64,000 bases of DNA from Winogradskyella sp. (GCA_002722255.1 PBLD01000001.1:219855-283854); one strand, 5' to 3'; shown: positions 42,329 to 50,953, numbered from the stretch's first letter. Notes: a model not told the origin generated them from the letters alone. Numbers and translations: made by a program.

Positions 42329-42892
42329 TCACTTTATTTCTGCCCTAATTCTGCTCAAACTGACTTGTGTTATACCTAAATAAGAAGCAATGTGTCCTAA
42401 TTGCACTCGCTGGACTATATCGGGACTGTTTTTCAAAAGTTCCTTATATCGTTCGGTAGCTGTTCGGACTTGTCGAGAAATAAGCCTTTCTTCTGTTTTT
42501 ATAAGTTCTTTTTCGGCAAATCTTCGCCCCCAATTTGCAATATGTATATCATTCTCAAAAAGTCTTTGTAAGACTGTTGTTTTCAGTTTATATAATTCGC
42601 AATCTTCCAACAACTCTACATTTTCATATCCTTTCTGATTGGCTATATAGCTTTTCATTGAAATAATAGTATCGCCCTCTTTGCCAAACCAAAAAGTGAT
42701 TTCATCATTATCTTTATATGAATATGCTCTTGCTACACCTTTCTTTATAAAGTAGATGTTCTTTTCAATTTTATCAGCTCTCAAAAGAATATGCCCTTTT
42801 TTATATTTAACCTCTGTAATTGATTTCTTGAGCAATTCTTTTGAAGTATCTGGAAGCGGATATATATTCTCAAGTAAAAGGTCTATGTTCAT
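42329..42892 (-). CDS. Crp/Fnr-family transcription regulator (cargo)
   Basis: A 187-residue regulator with an N-terminal cyclic-nucleotide-type beta roll (KKGHILLRADKIEKNIYFIKKG, split around the turn, about residues 30-52) and a C-terminal winged helix (LGHIASYLGITQVSLSRIRAEIK). The start is set at 42892 (MNIDLLLENIYPLP); the upstream ATG at 42919 lies inside the probable -7 box and would not be transcribed. It has no Fnr-type Cys cluster. It is the first gene of the cargo operon with the SMR and two GNAT genes and probably controls it. Confidence 0.88.
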   Translation of the reverse strand: MNIDLLLENIYPLPDTSKELLKKSITEVKYKKGHILLRADKIEKNIYFIKKGVARAYSYKDNDEITFWFGKEGDTIISMKSYIANQKGYENVELLEDCELYKLKTTVLQRLFENDIHIANWGRRFAEKELIKTEERLISRQVRTATERYKELLKNSPDIVQRVQLGHIASYLGITQVSLSRIRAEIK

Positions 42893-42916
42893 TAATCCAA
42901 TGCTGATTTGTTGTAA

Positions 42917-42924
42917 CAAAATTA
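42917..42924 (-). promoter_or_regulatory. -7 box of the Crp-SMR-GNAT operon
   Basis: Perfect TAATTTTG on the minus strand, 24 nt before the chosen Crp start. No phased GCC array is present, so the cargo is controlled separately from the ICE. Confidence 0.55.
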
Positions 42925-43018
42925 CAAAATAAAAAAATGAGCTTCGTTATATGTGGTGTGAAGACTGAAGCTGTACAACCTTAAAAATGAAACATATATT
43001 TCAATCAATAGATATTTT

Positions 43019-44302
43019 TTACAACCTACTACCTTTCTTCTTTTTCTTCTTCATTTTATTGGCAAAATCCTGTTCCTCGTAATCTTCGCCCTGGGCTTCG
43101 GGCAATAAGCCTCCCAGTGCTTCAATCAAACCATCTTCGTGTTTACCAGTAGTTAAGAAGTCGAACAAATGGTGTGGTTCTTCCGCAGGAAGATCCGCAT
43201 CATTTGATGTAGATATTTTCGGTTGTAATTCAACTGGCTCTTTAATCTCCGGTTTGATATTATTGTTCCAATAATCATTAAAGGCATTGGCAGAAAGTTC
43301 CTTGCTCAAACGTGAACCGTTCCAAACCGCTTTAGAATTGTGGTCTATAAATGTCATTCCGTAAATACGCCCTGTATCATTCCTCCGCACCACTACGTTA
43401 ATTCCCTGCTCGGCTAATTGCTTCTTAAAGCCCATTTCATCAGTTGTTGATTTCAAGGCAATGGTAACGGCTGATTGTAAGGTCTGCTTGGTTGGACTAT
43501 CTTTTAAATCCGTTTTGCATTTCGCAAAATACAGTTCCAAAGCCGGAAGCCCTGCATCTTTACCAAACAAAGAAGCCTTGAACGGATGCCCGGCTCTTTC
43601 GCCTTTCTCGTTTAAAGGAATGTATAATAAACCCTGCCGTAGCTGCCCCTGCAATTCGCCCTCTACTTTTTCGGTGGTAATATTGAACAGGGAAAGCAAG
43701 GCATTGTATTCGCCCAAAGTCTGAAACTTATAGTAATTTGGTAAGTGGCGAACTACTGAAGCGATTTGACTTTTCACATCTCCAGCTTTGTAGTTTACCG
43801 GGCGGAAAACCTTGTCGTTCTGCCGATGCTCCTTATCAGTTGCGGGTATCAATCCGTGTTTTCTTTCCAACTCACGGCACACATTCATAGACCGCATTTT
43901 CTCGAACTTGTCCGAAATCTTTTTACCCTCTTCGTCCACGCAAACCGATACAATGTGTATATGGCTGCGGTCAATATCCGTGTGTTTGAACACCACAAAA
44001 GGCTGTTCTCCGTAACCCATTTCCCGCATATACTGTTCTGCCATCTCCCTAAACTTATCATCGCTTACTTTATCATTCGGGTCAGGATTGAGCGAAATAT
44101 GCAACGTATGTTTTTCGGTATTGCGGTTGGCTATCAGGTAAGGCGCAAAAGACTGGGCTAATTGTGCAACGGAATAATGCCCGTTAGCGGTTTCAATCAT
44201 CTTATTGGCAAACAAAATCTGTCCGTTTTCATTCTCCACTTTGAGCTGATTGTACGCCAATGCTCCGTATAAATTTCCGCTTCTACCGATTTTCGCTATC
44301 AT
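43019..44302 (-). CDS. mobB: Relaxase / mobilisation nuclease MobB
   Basis: A 427-residue relaxase that nicks the transfer origin and stays bound to the 5' end. The N terminus MIAKIGRSGNLYGALAYNQL provides the Tyr candidates (Y12, Y17), and the metal-binding histidines are in DIDRSHIHIVSV (H114, H116) and HTLHIS (about 65-68), which is the two-His pattern of the MOBP-type relaxase domain. The C-terminal third is charged and probably binds partners. It follows the relaxosome gene by 2 nt; the oriT candidate lies just upstream of both. Confidence 0.92.
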   Translation of the reverse strand: MIAKIGRSGNLYGALAYNQLKVENENGQILFANKMIETANGHYSVAQLAQSFAPYLIANRNTEKHTLHISLNPDPNDKVSDDKFREMAEQYMREMGYGEQPFVVFKHTDIDRSHIHIVSVCVDEEGKKISDKFEKMRSMNVCRELERKHGLIPATDKEHRQNDKVFRPVNYKAGDVKSQIASVVRHLPNYYKFQTLGEYNALLSLFNITTEKVEGELQGQLRQGLLYIPLNEKGERAGHPFKASLFGKDAGLPALELYFAKCKTDLKDSPTKQTLQSAVTIALKSTTDEMGFKKQLAEQGINVVVRRNDTGRIYGMTFIDHNSKAVWNGSRLSKELSANAFNDYWNNNIKPEIKEPVELQPKISTSNDADLPAEEPHHLFDFLTTGKHEDGLIEALGGLLPEAQGEDYEEQDFANKMKKKKKKGSRL

Positions 44303-44304
44303 TT

Positions 44305-44745
44305 CTAAGGCTGTTTTTTCAGGTACTTTGCTTCAAATTCCTCGGTTAGCTGAATAATTTTTTGGCATAGCATCGCCATTTCAGCCGTCTGTTTTTCCAA
44401 TTTGTAGAGGAACGCTGCCGCTTTTTTCTCGGAAAAATGCTTGTACAACAGCTTTACAATCTGGTTATAATTTACACCTATGGAACGGAACTGGCTGTGA
44501 AAAGAGGTTAGCCGCATATAAAAATCAACCGTTCCTTTGTCAATCTGAATGGTCTTTATGGTCTTGTCAAAGATGCAGGACGTTATGAAATGCGCCTTTA
44601 CCTGCATACCTGATTTATCAAACAGGGTAAGAAAACGGGCGTGTTCCTGCTCGTTAAAGGAAATCGTATAGCGGATGGTCGCCGGGTCTTCTTTTGGGCG
44701 GCGTCCGGTCTTTTTCAATTGCTTTTTGTTGTTATCGTTCATCAC
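44305..44745 (-). CDS. mobA: Relaxosome accessory protein MobA
   Basis: A 146-residue basic protein with GRRPKEDPATIRYTISFNEQEHARF, the start of a ribbon-helix-helix domain typical of MobC-family plasmid mobilisation proteins, and an alpha-helical C terminus (YNQIVKLLYKHFSEKKAAAFLYKLEK). It probably binds the oriT region directly upstream of its gene and helps the relaxase to nick. In Bacteroides ICEs the same gene is called MobA although its family name is MobC. Confidence 0.85.
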   Translation of the reverse strand: MMNDNNKKQLKKTGRRPKEDPATIRYTISFNEQEHARFLTLFDKSGMQVKAHFITSCIFDKTIKTIQIDKGTVDFYMRLTSFHSQFRSIGVNYNQIVKLLYKHFSEKKAAAFLYKLEKQTAEMAMLCQKIIQLTEEFEAKYLKKQP

Positions 44746-45042
44746 TAATCCATTTTAAAATCCATACAAAACCCTGACTTCGGAAGGTGTTTTCTGCCCC
44801 CTGCAAAGGGCAAGTTGTTTTGAGCATCGGAAATCATTCCGAGATGCTCAAAACACAACTTGCCGTGTTCCGTTGAACACAAAAATCCGCCCTTCGGGAC
44901 GGATTAAATGTAACAGGGAAAACGGCTCGATGCCGTTCCCGTTACCCTCCATTTTGTCAAAAGACTTTTGCATAAATCCGTTAATAATAATCATTGTACA
45001 AAGTAAAGCCCTACCTGTAAGAGTATTGCAATGCGATACCCG
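44746..45042. other. oriT candidate region with three hairpins
   Basis: A gene-free stretch (part of 44746-45441) between divergent mob and ParA genes. It has a long stem at 44809-44864 (GGCAAGTTGT...GAGCATC pairing with its complement, with 2-nt bulges), a TTCG-tetraloop hairpin at 44884-44905 and a third stem at 44910-44945 (GTAACAGGG...ACGGC with GCCGTTCCCGTTAC). Adjacent to the relaxase genes this is the natural place for oriT. The nic site cannot be identified from sequence. Confidence 0.5.
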
Positions 45043-45112
45043 GACAAAGACTGCCTTTGAGTGCCAAACACTGCCACACCTCAATCAGCGGATAAATCAA
45101 TCGCTTTATTTG
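45043..45112 (+). promoter_or_regulatory. Class 3 ICE promoter: phased GCC array (site E)
   Basis: Units at 45043 (GACAAAGACT), 45053 (GCCTTTGAGT), 45063 (GCCAAACACT) and 45073 (GCCACACCTC). The -7 octamer TTTATTTG starts at 45105, exactly 32 nt after the last unit start. The next gene begins only at 45442, so the transcript would have a leader of about 320 nt. Confidence 0.7.
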
Positions 45113-45141
45113 CCGTATAATTTTAGTGCAGGTAGTAAAAA

Positions 45142-45210
45142 ATGTATTTCGACAAAGAAGAAAATCAGGTTTGCAAACAGGCAGTTTGGAATAAAAGCAT
45201 AAGGTTTTAA
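45142..45210 (+). CDS. Possible 22-codon leader peptide
   Basis: Within the leader after promoter E an ATG at 45142 opens a 22-codon frame ending at 45210. It is preceded by an A-rich stretch of the type used for translation starts in Bacteroidota. It may be chance; nothing identifies a function. Confidence 0.2.
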   Translation: MYFDKEENQVCKQAVWNKSIRF

Positions 45211-45256
45211 AAGCATAAAACAATAAAAGTGTAAAAGCATAAAAGCGGTAAAGCAA
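45193..45256 (+). repeat. Eight tandem 8-bp units (AAAAGCAT type)
   Basis: Octamers follow one another in strict 8-bp register from 45193: AAAAGCAT at 45193, 45209 and 45233, and the variants AAGGTTTT, AAAACAAT, AAAAGTGT, AAAAGCGG and TAAAGCAA at the other positions. The array lies about 190 nt upstream of the ParA gene; partition-type centromeres and replication iterons have this form. The remaining DNA to 45441 shows no clear signal. Confidence 0.6.
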
Positions 45257-45441
45257 TTTACCTATTGTAAGGTTTGCCACTTGCTAAAGAATGTGCCTGA
45301 CAAGGCAAAAATGAAAGCAAATACCTGTGCAGGAAAGTACGCAAAAGGGAATGCAGGAATATAGGAATGAGGTAATAATCAGATAAACCAATATTCAATC
45401 CTGCAAAACAAATAAAGTGTGTAACAATAAATTTTTAAATA

Positions 45442-46209
45442 ATGGAAACAACAAAGAAAACTTTAAAAATCAGCTTCTCCACCCAAAAAGGCGGTGTGGG
45501 AAAATCTACAATGACCACCTTGCTGGCAAGTGTGCTTCACTACCGTTTAGGTTTTAATGTGCTGGTGATGGACTGCGACTTTCCGCAACACAGCCTGACC
45601 AATATGCGTGAACGGGATAAGAGAACCATAATGCAGAACGACTACCATAAAAAGGCGGCAATGAAGCAGTTTCAAGCCATCAACAAAAAAGCGTACCCGA
45701 TTATCAAATGCAAGGCTGAAACAGCTCTGGAGAAAGCATCGGAATACAGAAGCCAGTCGGCGGTTGTGCCGGATGTTATTTTCTTCGACCTGCCGGGAAC
45801 AGCCAATACCAAAGGTGTACTGACAACCTTAAAAAAAATGGACTTCATCTTTTCGCCCATTACTGCCGACCGTTTGGTAGTGGAAAGTACATTGGGCTTT
45901 ACCAAAGCCTTTCTCGGACTTCCCCAAACGGACGAGGGCAATCCCGAACAAGAGATGTGGCTGTTCTGGAACCAAGTGGATGGCAGGGAAAAAACAGGTT
46001 TGTATGATGCGTATCAAAGTGTCATCAAAGAACTCAACCTGCCCATAATGGAAACAAGGATAATGGACAGCAAGCGTTTCCGAAAGGAAACAGACGACAC
46101 AGCCAGTTATGTATTCAGGTCAAGTTTGCTGCCTGCCGAACCACAGTTAATGAAAGCAACTAAAATGGATTTGTTTGTCGAGGAATTTTTAAAAATCACT
46201 CATCTATAA
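45442..46209 (+). CDS. ParA-family ATPase (TraA of Bacteroides-type ICEs)
   Basis: A 255-residue Walker-type cytoskeletal ATPase. The deviant Walker A is STQKGGVGKSTMTTLL (about residues 13-28) with the signature Lys, and the second acidic motif is IFFDLPGTANT (about 113-123). It is the first gene of the traA-traD group. ParA proteins position or segregate DNA; in ICEs the partner is often not annotated. The octamer array in the leader could be its DNA site. No ParB-like gene is next to it; the DUF3408 proteins that follow are candidates. Confidence 0.88.
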   Translation: METTKKTLKISFSTQKGGVGKSTMTTLLASVLHYRLGFNVLVMDCDFPQHSLTNMRERDKRTIMQNDYHKKAAMKQFQAINKKAYPIIKCKAETALEKASEYRSQSAVVPDVIFFDLPGTANTKGVLTTLKKMDFIFSPITADRLVVESTLGFTKAFLGLPQTDEGNPEQEMWLFWNQVDGREKTGLYDAYQSVIKELNLPIMETRIMDSKRFRKETDDTASYVFRSSLLPAEPQLMKATKMDLFVEEFLKITHL

Positions 46210-46221
46210 AAATAGTAAAGT

Positions 46222-46626
46222 ATGGCTTCAGATAACAAAAACAACGATTTTGAAAAGCCCAATGTTGATGAGGAATACCTTATGAACGTCATAAGCGGCG
46301 ATGAGCCTGTTGCTCCACCGACCATTAACAAAAAGCAGGATGTACCAAAGGAAAACAAGCCCAGGGAAAAAGCCCGTAACAGTTCATCAAAGAAAGCGGA
46401 CTACGAGGAAACGTTTTTGGTCAATCGTTTTCCATCGGGGCGTAATGGCAAGGTCGTTTACATACGCCCTGAATACCACGAAAGATTGCTCCGCATCGTT
46501 CAACTGACAAGGGAAGAAAGAACAACGCTCTACTCTTACATTGACAATATTCTTGAACATCATTTCAGGGAGTACGGGGACGATATTACCGATTATTTCA
46601 ATGAACATTTTAAACCCATTCTATAA
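46222..46626 (+). CDS. DUF3408 protein 1 (TraB/TraC type)
   Basis: A 134-residue protein with a disordered, charged N terminus (about residues 1-60) and a C-terminal DUF3408 domain: YIRPEYHERLLRIVQLTREERTTLY followed by SYIDNILEHHF. The C-terminal fold resembles ribbon-helix-helix or ParB-like small DNA-binding domains. Its stop overlaps the start of the second DUF3408 gene, and both follow ParA, so a role as the DNA-binding partner of ParA is reasonable but unproven. Confidence 0.82.
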   Translation: MASDNKNNDFEKPNVDEEYLMNVISGDEPVAPPTINKKQDVPKENKPREKARNSSSKKADYEETFLVNRFPSGRNGKVVYIRPEYHERLLRIVQLTREERTTLYSYIDNILEHHFREYGDDITDYFNEHFKPIL

Positions 46627-46931
46627 TGAAGAAAGATAAAAAGAACAGGAATACTGTTGCAGCCGGCAGCAACTCCGATACAGTTAGCAATACAGCTAAA
46701 ACAACCTATGAAAACGCATTTATGCAAATGAATAAAATGCAGAAAAGAGGCAATAAAAGCATATACCTAAGTCCTGAACATCACGAGCGTTTAACCCGCA
46801 TAGTCCAGATTATAGGCGATGATAAAATACCCTTGTTTGCCTATCTCAATAATATTCTTGAACATCATTTTAAAGTATTTGAAGATATGATTACAAAAGA
46901 GTTCAACGAAAAGTACAAAGGCTTGTTTTAA
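46626..46931 (+). CDS. DUF3408 protein 2 (TraB/TraC type)
   Basis: A 101-residue paralogue of the preceding protein with a shorter N-terminal tail and the same C-terminal block (YLSPEHHERLTRIVQIIGDDKI followed by LNNILEHHFKVFEDM). The two genes overlap by one base. A pair of DUF3408 proteins next to ParA is the standard arrangement in Bacteroidota transfer regions. Confidence 0.82.
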   Translation: MKKDKKNRNTVAAGSNSDTVSNTAKTTYENAFMQMNKMQKRGNKSIYLSPEHHERLTRIVQIIGDDKIPLFAYLNNILEHHFKVFEDMITKEFNEKYKGLF

Positions 46932-46943
46932 AAAACCTACGTT

Positions 46944-47579
46944 ATGGAAATAGTAATTGTGATATGCCTGCTGATAGTCATTGTCCTGCTTTTACAGGAT
47001 AAGATTGTCATTAAGAAAAGGACAAAACAAGTACCTCCGCAGAAGAAAGTCAATCCGAACCTGCCCGATATTATGGGGCAGCCAAAATCCGTAGAACGCC
47101 TTTCAATGCCAAACGCTGCCAATGAACGCCAAATTGAGGAACCGGAGATAAACCCCGCTAATTTAGACATTGAATACGACGAAAATGAAAACGTCGGCAT
47201 TCAAATCCGCAAGGAAGAGCTGGACGAAGTTTTCAGTAATATACCTGATTTGGAGGAAGAGGAAGAAGATTGGAACAGGTACGGAATATCCGGTGGCGAT
47301 GACGGTTTTGCCCAAGGGGTTACCTTTGAAGAACTAAGCTCCGTGGGGGTGTTGCTCCAAAAAGAAGAATTGGAACCAGCCCAAAAGGAAACAGCGATAG
47401 CCATAGTTCAAAAAATACAGGGAACCGAATTATTCAGCCTATTGGAGAATTCTATGGAAGATGCTTCCCGAAGAATAGCCGAGCTTTTGGATAGCACCCT
47501 TTCATCTGAAACGGAAGACAGTTCTTCCACTTTGCGGAAAAGTGATTTGAGTGATTTTGACATTGAGGAGTTTGTTTAG
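46944..47579 (+). CDS. traD: Conjugal transfer protein TraD
   Basis: A 211-residue membrane-anchored protein: one N-terminal hydrophobic segment (IVIVICLLIVIVLLLQ, residues about 3-18) followed by a basic stretch and a long acidic, largely disordered region (LDEVFSNIPDLEEEEEDW near the centre). This matches TraD of CTnDOT-like ICEs, whose molecular role is unknown (it is not the TraD coupling protein of F plasmids). It ends the traA-traD group; the next ICE gene, traE, lies 3.6 kb away beyond the defence cassette. Confidence 0.8.
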   Translation: MEIVIVICLLIVIVLLLQDKIVIKKRTKQVPPQKKVNPNLPDIMGQPKSVERLSMPNAANERQIEEPEINPANLDIEYDENENVGIQIRKEELDEVFSNIPDLEEEEEDWNRYGISGGDDGFAQGVTFEELSSVGVLLQKEELEPAQKETAIAIVQKIQGTELFSLLENSMEDASRRIAELLDSTLSSETEDSSSTLRKSDLSDFDIEEFV

Positions 47580-47635
47580 GCAAGCTCCCTTTTGTATGTT
47601 AGACACAAATTAAAAATTGTTCAAACGCTATAAAA

Positions 47636-49390
47636 CTAAGTGCCCGCTATTTTTACAAATTTTGGAGTATCGAACTTCGGTGTAATTGTTGGCATATCTA
47701 CTTTGACTGATATTGGCATTGGAAAATCAACTCCCATAATAATTGCTTCTCCTGACCCTAAAGATGGTAAAAAAGAAAGAGTTTCTTTATTGGCAGTCGA
47801 GCAAGCACTCGCGATTGCTTCCTTATCTTGATAATTTATCAGCCTATGAGTAATGAATGTTCCCATTTGACTTAGCGTACCAACAGGAATATCTCTTGGC
47901 ATTTGTGTTGATAAACATAGAAATAATCCATATTTACGACTTTCTTTAGCAATGTTATCAAAAGCATTTAATTCTGTGCTTTCAAAATATTCATCCTTAA
48001 TTTTCTTGTTTAAAAACTGATGGGCTTCATCTACAAAGAGAATTAGAGGATTTTCTCTGAAAATATTAGTTCGAGCTTTATTCAATAAGTATCTTCCCAA
48101 TGAATTTGCCAAGATTTCTCTTGCCTGAAAATTATAAGGTACATTTTCAAAACCAATTCTTAAAATATTTAATTCTGGATTATTCAAAAACTCGTCTATC
48201 TTGGTTATTAGGTTATTTGTGGTTGGAGCATTAAATCCAAACATACCGGAATAATCATTGTCCGATATTACATTGTTAACACGCATTATTAAACTCGTTG
48301 CATTTCCATAATTTCTTTCATCTCTATTGTTTGCCCAACGGTCGTTGAATATTTGAAAACATTCATTCCCTATTTGCCTGTGGAGTAGATTTATACTGAA
48401 ATTATTTATTGTGAAATCTTCTATAATAGATTTATAAGTAAAGTAGGCATTATTATATGCCGCAGTAATATTATTTTGTTTTACAACTAATCCATTATTT
48501 ATAACTACTTGCTGACCCCTGAATGTAAAAGTATCGTTAGTTCCATCATTATTATGTCCATTATTAGGAATATTCCCTAATAAGCAATGTGCAACTTTTA
48601 ACGACTTAATAGCTTCCAATAAAACGGGTTGCTGTACTTGTCCTGATGGTCTGAACAGAACGAATAAATCATTAATGGTTAAATTCTGATATGGAAAATA
48701 GCTTTCTGAAATCAGTGTTGAATGGTCAACTTTTGGATGAGCATCAAATGTAGAGTATTCTCCCGTTGGGTCTAAGATTATAGCTTTTGCTCCGGTTTCT
48801 ATAACTCCCTCAATAAATTTGCTGATGGTATAACTTTTCCCTCCTCCTGTTGTACCAACAACCGCACAATGACGACTAAATATCGCTTGCAAAGAAATAT
48901 CTACGGGAACATTTTTATCGTATATCAAATTCCCCATTCTAAAAGTAGGAGAATGTTCGATATTTTCGGGTTTTATGCCAAAGGTTTTGAAATGTGTAGA
49001 AAGAAATTCCGACGAACAAATGAATACCTTAGAACCAATGAGTGGGAGGCTATTTATCCCTTTTTCTATTCTACTCGGGTCAAACAAATCAAATGATAAA
49101 AGAATTTCTATTCTTCCTACTGGATGAAATGCTTTAGTTGAAAAAGTTCTTTCACTTAATTCCAACCGTTCTTTTTCAGGTAACGATATTTCCAACATTT
49201 TTCCCAGAAAACCTTTTTCCTCTCCCTCAACAACAATATAGTTTCCTACAAGTCCACCTCTCAACACTTCTGCGTGGTGAACAAATGTTTTCATCAAAAC
49301 AGAAGACGGGAAATGCACTTTCACAAATGCAGGGGATACAAAATTTACATACCCAAGAAAATGACTGTGATTAAAGGGGCTATTGCTCAT
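47636..49390 (-). CDS. HerA-type ATPase (SIR2-HerA defence)
   Basis: A 584-residue hexameric translocase-type ATPase of the HerA/FtsK group. An N-terminal barrel-like HAS domain (about residues 1-140) is followed by the Walker A AVVGTTGGGKSYTIS (about 176-190), ILDPTGEYST, the Walker B LILFVDEAHQF (about 448-458) and the sensor region SRKYGLFLCLSTQMPRDIP. It lies 2 nt after the SIR2 gene. SIR2-HerA pairs (also called Nezha) are described anti-phage systems in which the complex depletes NAD+ on infection. The gene is visibly more A/T-rich than the transfer genes on both sides. Confidence 0.88.
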   Translation of the reverse strand: MSNSPFNHSHFLGYVNFVSPAFVKVHFPSSVLMKTFVHHAEVLRGGLVGNYIVVEGEEKGFLGKMLEISLPEKERLELSERTFSTKAFHPVGRIEILLSFDLFDPSRIEKGINSLPLIGSKVFICSSEFLSTHFKTFGIKPENIEHSPTFRMGNLIYDKNVPVDISLQAIFSRHCAVVGTTGGGKSYTISKFIEGVIETGAKAIILDPTGEYSTFDAHPKVDHSTLISESYFPYQNLTINDLFVLFRPSGQVQQPVLLEAIKSLKVAHCLLGNIPNNGHNNDGTNDTFTFRGQQVVINNGLVVKQNNITAAYNNAYFTYKSIIEDFTINNFSINLLHRQIGNECFQIFNDRWANNRDERNYGNATSLIMRVNNVISDNDYSGMFGFNAPTTNNLITKIDEFLNNPELNILRIGFENVPYNFQAREILANSLGRYLLNKARTNIFRENPLILFVDEAHQFLNKKIKDEYFESTELNAFDNIAKESRKYGLFLCLSTQMPRDIPVGTLSQMGTFITHRLINYQDKEAIASACSTANKETLSFLPSLGSGEAIIMGVDFPMPISVKVDMPTITPKFDTPKFVKIAGT

Positions 49391-49392
49391 AT

Positions 49393-50598
49393 CTAACTAT
49401 TAGGGATATTAATTACTATTTGTCGTGTATCTTCCTGATTGTAAGATTTTAAGTCAGGATAATTCTTAGCGAAATCCTCAAAGGTTTCTGAAACAATAGA
49501 TATATTGGAATATTTGTTTGCAGCATCAATAAAGGGTTTCATATTTTCGTTGGTTTCATCTATCCCTTTATTTACAATCATCAATTGAAAGCCTGGATTT
49601 TGTTCCAAGGCTTCGATGATTGCGGTTACGATATGTTTATCCCCGAAACTAAAGCCTATTGTAATAAGGAAAACATTCTCCTTTCTCAAATTGGACTGGA
49701 ACCTCGACATCATTTCAAAATACGGCTGTTCATAAGAGCTTTCATATTTTGATTGATGTGGATATATCATCAATGGTTCGTCAGGTTCTTCTTTTTGTAT
49801 AATCTTGTTGTCTTGCTTTTCCCAATTTACAGAACCGTGTAATTTGTACAAATGGAAAACTTTTTGAATAAAATTGTCTTCTTCTTTTACTCTACTTTGA
49901 TTGCGGGAAACAATATCGTAATCATAATTACGCCCACTAAATATTCTTGGTTGAGAAAATGAAAACCCGTCTATAACAACAAAATTGCTTTCACAAGCTG
50001 ATTGTTCAAACATTAGGTCATAATTCAATGTAAACAGCTTAAATCTTGGTAAAGTAACTTTGCGTTTCGTTATTTTATTTAATAAGAGCGTATGTGGCGA
50101 ATTATCTGGCAAACTCAATTGACAGGCTTCTTTGATAAAATCTTTAATTTTGTTTACACAATCCTCAATATCTATATCCTCTTTGGGTATATATGGTATA
50201 GCAGGTGTTGCCATAGAAAGAACCTTTTCTAAATTCTTTACTATAGAGCCATCATCCCATTTTTCATCGTAGCCAATAGTTTCAAGTAACTTTCCAAAAA
50301 CATCGGCTGTTAAAAGAGCTTCCGCATCATCCCATAAATTTGCCATCGACTTACCCAACTTCCCATCTTTTCCCCAACCAATAGATGACCCTGCACCAGT
50401 TAGAAGTAATAAATTCTCAAATTGATTATTTAGAGTTTGGGAGTATTTATTCCTATTTGTTGCAATTGCATAATCAATTCTATTTTCGGTACTTTCTTTG
50501 AAATCGTGAAGTTTGCCGTCGATATATACTTTTATATCAGTAGCATCACTATCATCATAAGCAACAGAACTGTTATTGTTGAGTAAAATGTATTTCAT
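49393..50598 (-). CDS. SIR2-domain NADase (SIR2-HerA defence)
   Basis: A 401-residue SIR2-like protein. NAD-binding and catalytic motifs are complete: LLTGAGSSIGWG (about residues 66-77), FTLNYDLMFE (about 189-198) and YKLHGSVNWE (about 251-260, with the probable catalytic His254), plus a C-terminal GFSFGDKHIVTAIIEAL. Such proteins hydrolyse NAD+ when activated. It is encoded between an XRE regulator and HerA in one minus-strand unit. A residue-intact active site argues for a working system rather than a relic. Confidence 0.88.
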   Translation of the reverse strand: MKYILLNNNSSVAYDDSDATDIKVYIDGKLHDFKESTENRIDYAIATNRNKYSQTLNNQFENLLLLTGAGSSIGWGKDGKLGKSMANLWDDAEALLTADVFGKLLETIGYDEKWDDGSIVKNLEKVLSMATPAIPYIPKEDIDIEDCVNKIKDFIKEACQLSLPDNSPHTLLLNKITKRKVTLPRFKLFTLNYDLMFEQSACESNFVVIDGFSFSQPRIFSGRNYDYDIVSRNQSRVKEEDNFIQKVFHLYKLHGSVNWEKQDNKIIQKEEPDEPLMIYPHQSKYESSYEQPYFEMMSRFQSNLRKENVFLITIGFSFGDKHIVTAIIEALEQNPGFQLMIVNKGIDETNENMKPFIDAANKYSNISIVSETFEDFAKNYPDLKSYNQEDTRQIVINIPNS

Positions 50599-50653
50599 AT
50601 TCGCATATTTTATTTGTTAACCTTTTTATTGCCAAAGAAGAGTTGTTAAAAAC

Positions 50654-50953
50654 CTAATCTGCATTATTCTTGATTGCATTTAATTCTTTTAAAACAATTT
50701 TTAAAGCCTGCTTTCCTATTTCTTTATCGTCAATAAGTCCCTTTATTTTATCTGAAAACCATAAAACCAATAGCTCATCAATTGGGGTATTCAAAAATTC
50801 TGCAAGCTTTTCGATGTGTTTTCTTGGCAATGGTCTTTCTTCATTTTCGACTTTACTGATAAAAGCACTATCCAGTTCCAATGCAGCCCCAACTTCCCGT
50901 AGGAACAATCCTTTACTTTCTCTTAGTCTTTTTATGTGTTTTCCAAATGCCAT
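50654..50953 (-). CDS. XRE-family regulator of the defence cassette
   Basis: A 99-residue protein with a Cro/C1 helix-turn-helix: FGKHIKRLRESKGLFLREVG and LDSAFISKVENEERPLPR (about residues 3-46), followed by a helical C-terminal extension. It lies 55 nt upstream of the SIR2 gene on the same strand and probably represses the toxic cassette. XRE genes of this type also accompany restriction-modification and other defence genes. SIR2-HerA operons without such a gene are also known. Confidence 0.85.
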   Translation of the reverse strand: MAFGKHIKRLRESKGLFLREVGAALELDSAFISKVENEERPLPRKHIEKLAEFLNTPIDELLVLWFSDKIKGLIDDKEIGKQALKIVLKELNAIKNNAD

